Assembly: GCF_903815225.1 (NCBI RefSeq)
Contig: NZ_LR813084.1
Location: 2,336,501 to 2,400,500 of the forward strand
DNA: 64,000 bases
Source of the DNA: Delftia tsuruhatensis
GTDB lineage: Bacteria; Pseudomonadota; Gammaproteobacteria; Burkholderiales; Burkholderiaceae_C
Reading direction: 5' to 3'
The notes beneath the pieces are model-generated. The model saw only the letters and a list, made by a program, of their open reading frames with translations, had not been told where the DNA came from and ran no database searches. Position numbers and translations under genes: made by a program. Position 1 is the first letter of the stretch, and each line of letters opens with the position of its first letter. Shown here piece by piece: positions 9,901 through 21,900 of the stretch.

Positions 9901-12900
9901 ATCGTCGAGATGGACCCCGAGAGGAAAAGCGGTGACAGCGACACCTCGGACAATGCCGCATCGCGGGACTTCCAGGTGGCCGCGAAGGCGGGCCTGAATC
10001 TGGCGGTCAGCTACAGGGATCTGGTGTTCTCTCCCAGCCCGGCGCTGGAGGGCTCGGTCATGGCCTTCAGCGCGGTGGTTCGCAATGTGGGGGACGTGGA
10101 CGCCACGGGATTCGATGTGGAGTTCTTCGCGGGAGACCCCTCGGCCGGAGGTTCATCGATCGGTGCCACGCGCGTGGCTTCGCTGGCGGCTGGCGCCAGC
10201 GCCACGGTGGCAGTCGAGTGGGAAGTGCCCACGGCCGGCGAACGACTGATGTTTGTCGTGGTCGATCCCGGGCATTCGCAGGCCGGGGAAATCACGCGCG
10301 AAGACAACGTGGCGTTCGCATCCCTGAAGGCCTTGACGCTGCCGGACTTCGCGGTTTCACAGGGAGCGCTCATCCTTGAGCCTGCATTGCCCAAACCGGG
10401 TGAGGCCACCGTGCTTGCCGTCACGGTCTCCAATCTGGGTGATCAGGGAGCCCGCGACCTGGTGGTAAGCGCGTTCAATGGCGATCCAGCCAATGGTATC
10501 CGTCTGGCACCCGACGCCGTCGTGCCCGCATTGGAGGGAAAGGCGGGGGCCACCGTGCGCTTCGCGTTCGATGCACCCGCCGCTCAAGGCCTTGCATCCA
10601 TCACGGTGGTGGTGAATCCTGGCGCGGCCATCAAGGAGCGCCTGCGGGACAACAACACGGCGACCATTTCCCTGGGCACCCAGGTCGGCAACTATGCGCT
10701 GTCGGAGGCCTTCATCTCTCCCGACGGCGATGGTGTCAAGGACAGCACGGTGCTGACCTACCGCCTGCCGGGCGCCATGCCCGTGACGGTGCAGGTGTCG
10801 GATGAACAGGGCCGCGTGCTGCGTACAGGAAGGCCCGCCGGCTCCGAAGCCCTGGGATCCTGGCGTTGGAATGGACTGGATGAGGATGGGCGCCTGGTGC
10901 GCGACGGCAGATATGAATTGGCGGTGCGCAATGCCGATGGCGTGGTTCTGGGTGGTGCGACCGTGGAGGTGGATACCAATCGCAGTCCCTTGCTGGCGGC
11001 CATTGGATCGCCATCGGGAGCGTCTGCCGGCCTGACTTGCAACCTGCCCAGAGGGACGCAGGTCAAGTCGATCCGCGATGGGGCGGGCTTTTATCTGAAC
11101 ATCCCGACCGCGCAGGATCCGGGAGCGGACCTGCCAGCCGGCATCTACAGGCAGGACGAGTGGGGCCGGGGATTGCGAAGTGTTCTCGAAGGTCTGGTGC
11201 CGGATGGCTCCCAGAATCCAATTCCCATGCAATGGGAAATCTTTGTCGCCAATGAACAGGGGACAAGGGTGGTTGCTTACAACCCGTCTTTGAAGAAACT
11301 GATTTCCGCAGGCGGGGAGGGCGAGGGAAAGAAGTCCATTTACTCGGGAGAGATCAGCGACATTGTCGGCCTGTCCGGTGATGAGCGTGAGGTGATCATC
11401 CGGTTGCCGAGCATGGTTCTGAATGCCGTGGACCTCGGCACGGGTGCCCTGAGGGAGCTGGGCACGGGGAGAGCATTCAATGTGAGATTGTCTCCCAGGA
11501 AGAACCGGATGATCTTCGAGGCGGAGGAGGGCGGAACCATCTGGTTCGACCTGATGCAGGGCAGCTCCGCATCGCTGCCTCCCGCGAGTGAATATTATTG
11601 GTCGCCCAATGGGGTGTTTCTGGTAGGCAGGGCGTCGAATATTCTGCGCATATTTGATGAAAATGGCAACGTATTCAATGAAATGGAGGTCAATGGGATA
11701 AGTGGCGTGGAGGTCTGGGCGGAGGATTCATCCGAAGTGTATGTTCCCTTCGGCTCTGAATGCATTGCCGCCGAGGACGGTAAATCCAAGAGTTGTACTG
11801 TTGCCATCCGTCGATTCGATATGGTTTCCGGACAATGGTCCGATATCGGCTCATTCACGGAGCAGGTGGTGGTGGACGGAGTATTTGGCGGAAAGCTGTC
11901 TGCCCAATTGGCGACGGTGCCGGGGCGCCACGAGCTGCTTGTCCACCTGTATAGCGGTGGTGGCGTCAGCAGATCGTTGCGCTCGCAGGCTGGGATGAAT
12001 GCAAGGGTCGGGCTGTCCGGGCAAGAAGAGCAAGACTATCGGCTGATCGATCTTCGCCCCCCCCATGCTGTCTCGATCGTCAGGTTTGGCGAGACACCGC
12101 CACCTGTGCAGACCAGTGGAGAGACATCTGGCTACAACGCCAGAAGCCATTTCATCGAGTATGGCCGTGCACTGCAGTACATCTCCAGGGAGGACTGGGC
12201 AGGCACGCCGTCCTGCCCGCCAGGGGGGGATGGCATGGCTGCCACGTCCTATGTATTCCGTACGCTGGCGAATTTGCAGACGGATCTGGTCCTGTCGCGT
12301 CTGCCCGATGGCGTCTCCGTCAAGATACATGGGGGTGCGGCGGACAGGAATTTTCATCGGTATTGGCTTGAATATTCCCATGATGAATCCCCCGATACGT
12401 GGCATCCCGTCATTCCGGCCAGTGCCGAACAGGTCTGGCGCAAAGACCTTGCGATCTGGGTGCCGCCTGGTGTCGGGCGCTATACCGTTCGCCTGACCGC
12501 CGAGGATCTGGCTGGAAACAAGAGGCAGAAACTGCGCCGGATGAATATTGCGCAGGCAGGGCCTGCGATTACCAACGTGGTGCGTGAGCCGGCCCATTTC
12601 TCGCCAAATGGGGATGGCAGCAAGGACATCGTGACTCTCAGCTACCGGGTGCTGGAGCCTGTCAACCTGGAGTTCCGGATTCTCAACAGGGCAGGCGCCT
12701 TGATCCGTTCCATCTCTCGCAACCATCCCGTGGCTGGGCTGGATTCGGAAATCGTATGGGATGGCCGTGACAACAACGGCGAAGTGGTGGTGGATGGGGA
12801 GTACAGAATCAATGTGGTCGGCTTCGATTTCTTTGTCAATCTCGACAACACTGTGCCTGTCATCCGTAAATTGACAAATGGTCATCCATTCGCCGGTTGC

Positions 12901-15900
12901 CTATCCGGTTCGTGCAGAACGACGGAATTGGAATGGGATGTTTTCGATGCGGGTTTTGACTCGGTGCAGCTGGAAGTCGGCGATGGGGTCGCTCCTGCCC
13001 GTTGGAGGCCATATTCTCTGGAGAAATCTGAAGCCATCAAGGCGGAGGGTATTCTGTATCTGCCATTGTCGGAATATTCTGGAAAGCGGTATCGATTGAC
13101 GGCCAAGGACCTGGCCGGCAACCGGACGGTCATGCAGTTCGATGCGCACCAGCAGGCCGTGAAGCTGCTGTCGGTCGGCCAGATCCTCCCCAATGACCTG
13201 CGACCTGGCGAAATCCCTCCATCACCTGCCGTCCACATGGGCATGAGCAACCAGCAGAGGGTGGAGCTGAGGCCCTCCGCGGGGGTGGCCATGCTGCTTG
13301 CCGAGACGCTGGATGAACCTGTCGTCTCGGTCTCCCTGCTGTTCAACGAAGACCGGCTTGCGGCCAAGGGGGAGTGGATCGAACAGCCCAATGTACAGGT
13401 GTCTCCGATTCAGGAGGGAGAGTTGATCTGGGCCCGAAGGAAGGTGGATCGATTCGAGCGTGACGATGCTTGGACGACAAGAGATCGCTCATCTCTGGAT
13501 GATGGCTCCGCCATACCGCAGCATTACGGGGTGGTGGGATTCTTCAGCGGGGGGATGGCCGCAGACAACGGGATACGTCTGAAGCTCAAGCTCATCGGAA
13601 AAAGCGGAGCCCAATACATTACCAATGATGTGGTCGTCCAGGATTCGAACAGGCTGGAATTGCAGAATTCCTATGTCGATGACTCCAGGCTGGCCGCAGA
13701 GGTTTATTTGGAGACAGCTCGGGTTGCGAGGAAGCTGGAGGTCTTCGTCTCAAGCAAGGCGGATCCATATTTTGCAATTGGCCGTCGTGTCCTTCATCAG
13801 GAACTGAACTCGCTGGTTCCTGCGGGAAGCCGTTTCCAATTTTCGCTTGATGGCAGGTTTGTTTCCTGTGCGGATTATGAGGTGCGCGCAGTCGTGAGCT
13901 TCGACAATGGGCGTTCTATGGAAACCTCCGTGCCAGTCGGCTACTGCGGAGGTGTCAATTTCCGGATTCGCCCTGAATTTGGAGCATGTGATGCGGGCGC
14001 GCCGTACCAGTTGCACGGTGTGGCGCGGCCGGACCAAGGCACTGGCGACAAGGTGCCCCTGCTTTCTCTGGAGGTCTATGCAGAGTCCGCCGCAGGAGCG
14101 CGGCAGCTGATATTCAACGTGGTCAATCCAGAGTATCGGGACTATGCGTTCACCTTTGATCACGCCACCTGGCCGGAAGGCATGGTTGCTTTCCATGGCG
14201 TGACCGTGGATAGAGATGGCGTGAAGCGCAGCAGCCGTATTGACGCTCCGATTGACCATACGCCGGTGGCGCTGCGGATTTCCTATCCCCAGGAAAACCA
14301 GCGTGTCTGTGCCGTTCGCGAACTGCATGGCAAAGGATATGGCCGAGGTGGCTCTATATCCAATGCTCTGCGTCTTGTTGCTGAATTGGACGATGCAGCG
14401 GGATTTGATTATCTTCAGGAATTCCGCATCGGTGATGACGACAATGCATCATGGCAGCCAGTACTCGGTGATCTGCCGAGTTTGAATACTCCAGATCCCA
14501 GAACTGATCCGGACCCTAAAATTTACTTGACTGATCGCGACTACACTCTGGGTGAGTTCTATCCATCACGCCGTCGTCCATATATGACAGGCAGAAGAAT
14601 TGCCGGCGAATTGGGCCCCATTGTCGATACGTCGGGCCATGTCACCGCGCGTGTGACGGCCTTCGACTGGTCTGGATCACGGGTATGCCGGCAGGTCAGT
14701 TTCTTCCTGGATGGTTCGGTGCAAGCAGGGCGGGAATCCGTGGACCGGCGACTGTTTTCACCCGGAACCACCAGCAGTCTGGACAGCGCAAGACTGTCCA
14801 TCCATCCGCTGGAGCCCCTGACACTGACGGTGGTCGTTCGTCGTGTAGAGGGGGGCACCCTGGTGCCTGTGGCGGAGGGTGGTGCGGTGCGTCATCTCGC
14901 AACCCGGTTGGCGGTGCTGGCCGGGCCGCAGGATCTGGTCTGGGATGGGCGCAACGACGCGGGCCAGTACGTGGCCGACGGCAAGTACACCTTCGATATC
15001 ACCTATGAAGATGGTTGCGGCAATCTCAGGGCTCCCCCCCTCGATGATGGAGGGAGCCAGCTCCGCACGGAACTGGAAGTCACGGTGGACAGGACCGCGC
15101 CCCTGCTGGCCATGGACGCGCCGCAGGGCGGGCCGGTCACCAGCTCGTTCCTGGACATTGTCGGCGGCATCAAGGATGTTCACCTGCGGCAATGGGTTCT
15201 GGAGTACAGCCCGGATGGCGGCGCCGCCGGCTGGATCGTGCTGGCATCGGGCACCAAGAGCATCGATTCGCGCAGGCTGGCTGTCCTGGACGCAAGCCAG
15301 CTGCAAGGCATGGTCACCTTGCGCTTGCGGGCGACCGACCAGGTGGAGCTGGTCTCGGAGATCCAGCGGGAACTGCGGCTGAAGGCTCCCACGATGGTGA
15401 TCCGCAAGTTCTCCGCCTCTCCCAGTCCGTTCTCTCCCAATGGAGACGGCCGCCTGGATGCCTTGCAGATCGCCTTCGATGTGCTGCAGCCGGCCGAGGT
15501 GGACCTGGCGGTCAAGCGTGGCAACGCCGTGGTGCGCCAGCTCCTGTCCAAGGCCTTGGTGGCACCGGGTGAGCGCATCGTTGCCTGGGATGGCCGCAGC
15601 GATGCATCGGACCCGGTTGCCGACGGCGAATACACCGTGGAAATCCGGGCCGCATCCAGCGCCGACAAGACCAATGCGCAGATGGAGGAAAGCACGGTCG
15701 TGCTGGACGCCACGCCACCATTGTTCACGCTGGATTCGGCGCTGAACCCGTTCATGTCCGGCAAGGCGGCGTTCGTCGGCACCCTGGCGGACAGGACCTT
15801 GAACAGCTACCAGGTCCATGTCGAAGGGCCGTTGCCGCTGGCCCGCCGCGTGCTGCTGGCCGAGGGCTCGGAAGTCTTCGCCAGATTCCCGCTGGGAACC

Positions 15901-18900
15901 CTGGGCCGTCTGGAACTCGATGATGCCCGCTATCGCATCCGGGTGCTCGCCAGCGACGATGCTGGAAACGCCTCCAGCTTCCAGTCGCCGGAGTTCGAAC
16001 TGGACACCACGGCGCCGGCGGCATCATTTTCCAACCCGGCACCGGAGACCTTTGTCAGCCGGGTGCGTCCTGCCGACATCGCCGGCGTGCTGGATGACCA
16101 CAATCTGCTCAGCGCCGAGCTGAGGATCAACGGGCAGGGGGTTTTCGCGCCGGCCGTCGTTTCCTCGTCGACGGCCCTGTCCTTCACCTTCGATGGGGCG
16201 GGCGTGCCGGATGGGCGCTATGCCACCGAGCTGCTGGGCACGGACAAGGCCGGCAACGTGGGCCGGGCCCATGGCAGCATCCATGTCGACAACACCCCGC
16301 CTGTCGCGGTGATCGACTCCCCTGCCGCCAACGCCGCCATCGGCACCAGGGTGCCGGTGGTGGGTACCGCCAGCGATGCCAATATGGAGTTCTGGACGCT
16401 GGAGCTGGGCAGTGGCGTGGGGCCGGACCTGGGTAACCTGACCGTCATCGGCAGGGGCACAGGCACGGTGGTCGGCGCCGAACTGGCCAAGCTGGTGGGA
16501 CTGCCCCCGGACGGGCCCGCCACGTTGCGCCTCACGGTGGTGGACAAGGGGGGCAATGCCTCCATGTCCGATGTGCCTTTGCAGATCGATGCAACCCCTC
16601 CGGGGGCGCCCGTGCTGCAAGGGCGGCGTGAACAGCGCAGCGCCGTGCGCCTGGGCTGGAGGTTCACCAGCGACGCATCGCGGCTTGCGGGCTACAACAT
16701 CTACCGCAACGGCAAGAAGCTCAACGCATCGCCGGTAGCGGCCCTGGAGTACCTGGATGACGGACTGAGCGATGGCAGCTACACCTACACGGTGACCGCT
16801 CTTTCACACAGCGGTGTGGAGAGCGCCGGCTCCAATGCGGTCCGGATCGTGATCAAGGCGTCAGGGCCCGTCGCGAACATCGGCAAGCCCGCCAATGATG
16901 TGGCCGTCGGCGGCCTGGTGTCCATCGAGGGCAGTGCGTACGCATTGACCAACTTCCACTCATACCAGGTGTCGGTCGGAGAGGGCGCATCGCCTTCCAC
17001 CTGGAAGGAGTTGCGCACCTCCTCGCTGCCGGTGCAAGGCGATGTGCTGGCGACCTGGGACACCACGGGCCTGCCGGAGGATGCCATCCATACGATCCGC
17101 CTGCTGGCGCAGGATACGGAAGGCGGCGTCTCGCTCGCGCAGGCGCGGGTGAGCATTGATAATCGTGCCCCGGCAAAGCCCCTGGGCCTGAGCGCGCAGC
17201 TTTCCGGCCTCAACGATGTGAGCCTGAGCTGGACCGCCAACACGGAGGCGGATCTTGCCGGCTACCTGCTGTATCGCAATGGACGGCTGGCAAACCAGAC
17301 CGACCCGGGCGACAACGCCATCAGGCCCTATCTGATCGGTGGCAGCGCGTACCTGGACAAGGCGCTGCCGGACGGCAGCTTCGTCTACACCGTGGTGGCG
17401 GTGGACAAGGCCGACAACCTGAGCGGCCACTCCAATCCGGCCAGCGTGGTGGTGGACAACCGCCCGCCCCAGGCCCTCATCGTGCAGCCTGCCAACAACG
17501 CGGATATCGATGGCGTGGTCTATGTTCAGGCGGACAGCCCCGACACCGACATCGCTTCGGTCCGGTTCGAGTTCAAGTCCGGCGCCGAGAGCACCTGGAC
17601 CGCCATCGGGAGTGCCGCGGCGAAGCTGCCATACAGCGTGAACTGGGACACCGGGAAGCTGCCCCATGGCAGCTACCAGTTGCGCGCCGTGGCCACCGAC
17701 GTGGGCGGGCGCACCGATCCGGCACCCGCCGCAATCACGGTCAGGCGCAAGAACATGCAAAGGCCCCAGGCCCCTGCCGGACTGGTGGCGCTGGTGGACG
17801 GCGCCGATGTGGCGCTGCGCTGGACCGCCAGTGCCGGCAGCGACGTGCGTGGCTACCACGTCCAGCGCATCGATGGTGAAGGTGGCATCACCAGGCTGAC
17901 CACGGACGCCGTGGCGCAGACCTCCTTCGTCGACAGGGACCGGCCCGATGCAAGCCACAGGTACCAGGTGCTGGCCGTGAACGGCGATGGCAACGCGTCG
18001 GATCCCACGCCCGTGGTGACGGCGGTGGTCTACACCACGGGACTCAGGCAGCCCTACACGCCCGTGGTGTCGGCCGCATCGCCGCTGCAAGGCCGGAGCC
18101 CGAATGCCGTGGACGCCGTGACGGTGGCGAACGCAGCGGACAGCGGTGCGTCCGGCAGCCTGCTGCTGCAACCCGATGCCGACGGAAAGTTCCGCGCCGA
18201 TGCCGTGCCGCTGGTCATGGGCGTCAACCTCATTTCCGCACGCCAGACCGACGATGCGGGCAACCGCAGCAGGGCCGGCCGGGTGCGCGTGGCCCGGGGC
18301 GAGTTTCCGGCGGCGCCCGCCAGCGTCCAGGCCGTGGCGTCCGGCAACGTATACAAGGCGCAGTGGGCCGCCAGTACCAGCGCCGATGTGGCCGGCTATG
18401 TGGTCAGCATGGATGGCAAACCCGGTACCCGACCCGTCGGATTTGTCAGCGCGACGGCCAGCTCGGCGGCCGGCAGCTATGCCAATGCGGAGCGCGCCAT
18501 CGATGCGTACGACTACACGGCGTGGGAGCCCGACGACAAGGATCCTCACCCGAGCATCGAGGTGGTGGCCTCGCGCAGGGAGCTCGTCAGCGAGCTGTCC
18601 ATCGTGTGGAGCACCTACATGGCGCCTCCGGCCAGCTACGCCATCGAGGCCTGGGACGGCTACGTCTGGGTGCCCCTCAAGGAGCAGGCCGCGAACGCCG
18701 AGCCGGATGTGCGGCTCAGGCTGGAGCCGCCCTATTTCACGGATCGCCTGCGCATCTCCCTGGGCGCGGGAACGGACGCAGGCAGAGCGGGCCAGGTCAG
18801 CGATGTGCAGGCCACCGCACTGGCCGTGGTGAGCCAGACCATGGCCGATGTGCCTGCATCCGACGGCAGGCACACCGTGTCCGTGCAGACACTGAGCACA

Positions 18901-21900
18901 CTGGGCCTGCTGGGGGCTGCCGCCAGCGCCGATCCCGGCGGGATTGGCGACTTCACGCCGCCACCGCCAGTGCAGACCCGCATCAGCGTGGACGCCGCCA
19001 TGGTGACTGTCCGCTGGAGCGAAAGCGCCGCATCGGACCTGGCCAGGTACGAGGTTCTGCGAGACGGTCGCCTGATCGCCAGCGTGGCCGCGGGTGATCC
19101 GTTGCTGCACCTGGACGGCCCGTTGGCCAAGGGCCGCTATGCCTATGCCGTGCGTCCGGTCGACCAGGCGGGCAACGTGGGCGATCTCTCCAACGAGGCC
19201 GTGGCGGAGATCACCTGCGCATGCCCGGGGACGCCCCTGCAACTGCGCTTGAACGCGCCCGAGGGCGGCGGTGAACTGGGCCTTGCCTGGCAGGCCCCGG
19301 CTTCCGGGGGAGGTGTCGCTGCCTACGCGGTGTACCGGGCAGATGCCGCGGGTGGCCCTTATCGCCTCCTGGCCACGACGCCACCGCACACCCTGGCGTA
19401 CACCGATGCCACGGTTGTCAACGGATCCCGCTATTTCTACCGGGTCCGTGCCCGCGACACGGCCGGCAACGAGGGAGATCCCTCCAACGAGGTCGACGGC
19501 GTGGCGATGGACCGCCAAGGCCCCGCGGCGCCCGTGATCTTCCATCCGACGGACAGCGCGCACCCCATTGCAACCCGGCAGGGCAGCACGGCCGTGCGCG
19601 CCTTCAGCGAGCCCGCCGCCAGGGTCGCGCTGAGCCGCAATGGCGTGGCGCTGGCCTCGGTCACCGCGACGGCCGCGCTGCGCACCACCACCGTGGCGGG
19701 CCCCGGACAGGTCCTGGCGATCGCGCCGCGGGCGGATCTGGTGGCCATGGTGGCCAACGACACGCTGACCATCCGCCGTGTCTCGCACGCGCTGGACGGC
19801 AGCACCTCTTCGGAGGTCGTGCGGACGGTCGATGGCGTCGGCTACCGGACGCTGCCCGCCTGGTCGCCCGATGCCTCGCAGCTCGTGCTGGCAGGCAACA
19901 ATGGTCCTGTACAGGTCATCCAGGTGGCCGATGGCAGCATCTCCGAGCATGACCTTGGCGCGTCGGCCCGCATGGTGATCTGGCATCCCGACGGGACACG
20001 CTGGATTGCCGCCACGAACGGGGGGCGGGAACTGGTGGAGGTACAGGTCGGCACGGGTGCCAGCCGCGCCATTGCGGCGGCATCCCATCGATTCACCAGC
20101 CTTGCCATTTCACCGGATGGCAGAAGCCTTGGTGCCGTGGATGGCGGCCAGCTGGTGCTGCTATCGCTATCCGACGGGCAAGCCACTGTCGTGGCGCCCG
20201 ACGGAGTGCTGGACTACGCGCCGCTGGCATGGTCGTCCGATGCGCAGTCCCTCTATTTCCTGGCTCGGGACGGCAGTGGATCCGCCGACCAGGTCCACCG
20301 CCAGCGGATGGGGCAGGGCTCGCCCGTCGCGGTCACGGCCCAGGCCCAGGGGGTGGACCACTTCTCGCTGTCGCCCACCGACGCACTCACTTTCATCAGC
20401 GGTGGCCAGTTGCATGCCATGGGCGGGATGCTCGCCTCCGCACTGGAGATCGGGGTGCAGGCACAAAGCATGGAGTGGGCCAGATCGGGGTTGCTGCTGA
20501 TCGCGGACCCCACGGGCGTCAAGTCGCTCGTGTTGCCCGGCACCGCGCTGTTCCCTCCCGTCACGCTCAAGCCAGGAGAAAACCTGCTGGCGGCGCAAGC
20601 CACCGATGCGGCCGGAAATGCCGGCGTGCCTTCCGCCGCCATCCGCGTGACCTATGCGGTGGAGCCGGCCCGCATGCCTGATTTCTCTGTGGCCGCTGCG
20701 GATGTGTCCGTCCTTCCCCAGGTGCCCCAGGCAGGCGTTGCCAGCCGCGTCACTCTGGTCGTGCGCAATGCCGGCACGGGCGCCGCGCCGGGCGCGGCCC
20801 TGCGCATGCTGGCCATCTCTCCATCCGGGGGGCATGTGCAGTTGCTGAACACCCGGACCCCGGCCCTGGCGGCAGGCGACAGCCAGGTCCTGTGGGCCGA
20901 TGCCGTCTTCGACACGGCGGGCGATTGGCAACTGAGCATTGCGGTCGATGCCGACAACGAAGTGCAGGAGGTCTCCGAGGACAACAATGTGCTGGTCCTG
21001 CCCCTGCGCGTGGTCGGCGCGGCCGCCGCGCGCTCCGCGGTGGTCCGCGTGTCCCAGCCCGCCTATGCCGTGGGCTCCACCCTCAGCGGCAGCGTGGAAC
21101 TCTTCAATGGACAGGCCGGCATCGCCGGGCAGCTTCGCCTGGGCATCGAAGATGCGCAGGGCAACGCCGTTGCCGCGCTGCCCGTGCAGGACCAGCCCCT
21201 GCTGGCCTACGGACAAAGCCGGAGCGTGGCGTTCGAATGGAGGGTTGCGGCCATCTTCGACGGCGCGTACCGGGTGCGCGCGTCCTGGGTGGACGGCAAG
21301 GGTCTTCTGGCACAGTCCACGGCGGCTTTCCAGGTGCTGCCCCATGTGCAGATCGAAGCCCGGGTGCGCAGCGACAGCGCCTCCTATGTGCCTGGCTCGG
21401 TGGCGCGCATCGTGGCACAGATCGATCCGGCCGGGTCCTCGCCCAGCCTTGGCATGGCGCGGGCCTTCATCCGCGTGCTCGACCCCGCCGGCAAGGCCGT
21501 GCTGGAGACGTCCGACGAGGTCGGCCTGGTGTCGGCCGCGCAACGGGTCAAGACGCTGGATACCTCCGGTCTGGCCCTGGGGACCTACGCGGTGCAGTTG
21601 CAGGTCGTGTTCGAGGGGCGGGAAGTGGCCCGTGCCAGCGGCGCGTTCGATGTGGCGGCCGCCACGGATCCGGTCGCCGCCCTCACCGGCGATATCGTGC
21701 TGGACCGTGCAAGCCTGCCCTACACGGGCCGCATTGCCGGAACGGCCATCCTGGCGAACAGCGGGTCACTGGCCCTGGACGGCCTGCAGTACGAGGTGGT
21801 TGTCCTGGAGCCCCGCTCCAGCACGGTGCTGGCGCGCTCGGCACAGGGCACCGTCTCGCTGCCGCCTGGCGCCGAAACGCGTTCCACCTTCAGCTTCGCG

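Noticed and set aside
16960..20088. A 1,042-residue minus-strand open frame within the giant gene
   Set aside because: Antisense shadow of Fn3 and propeller modules; no recognisable fold.
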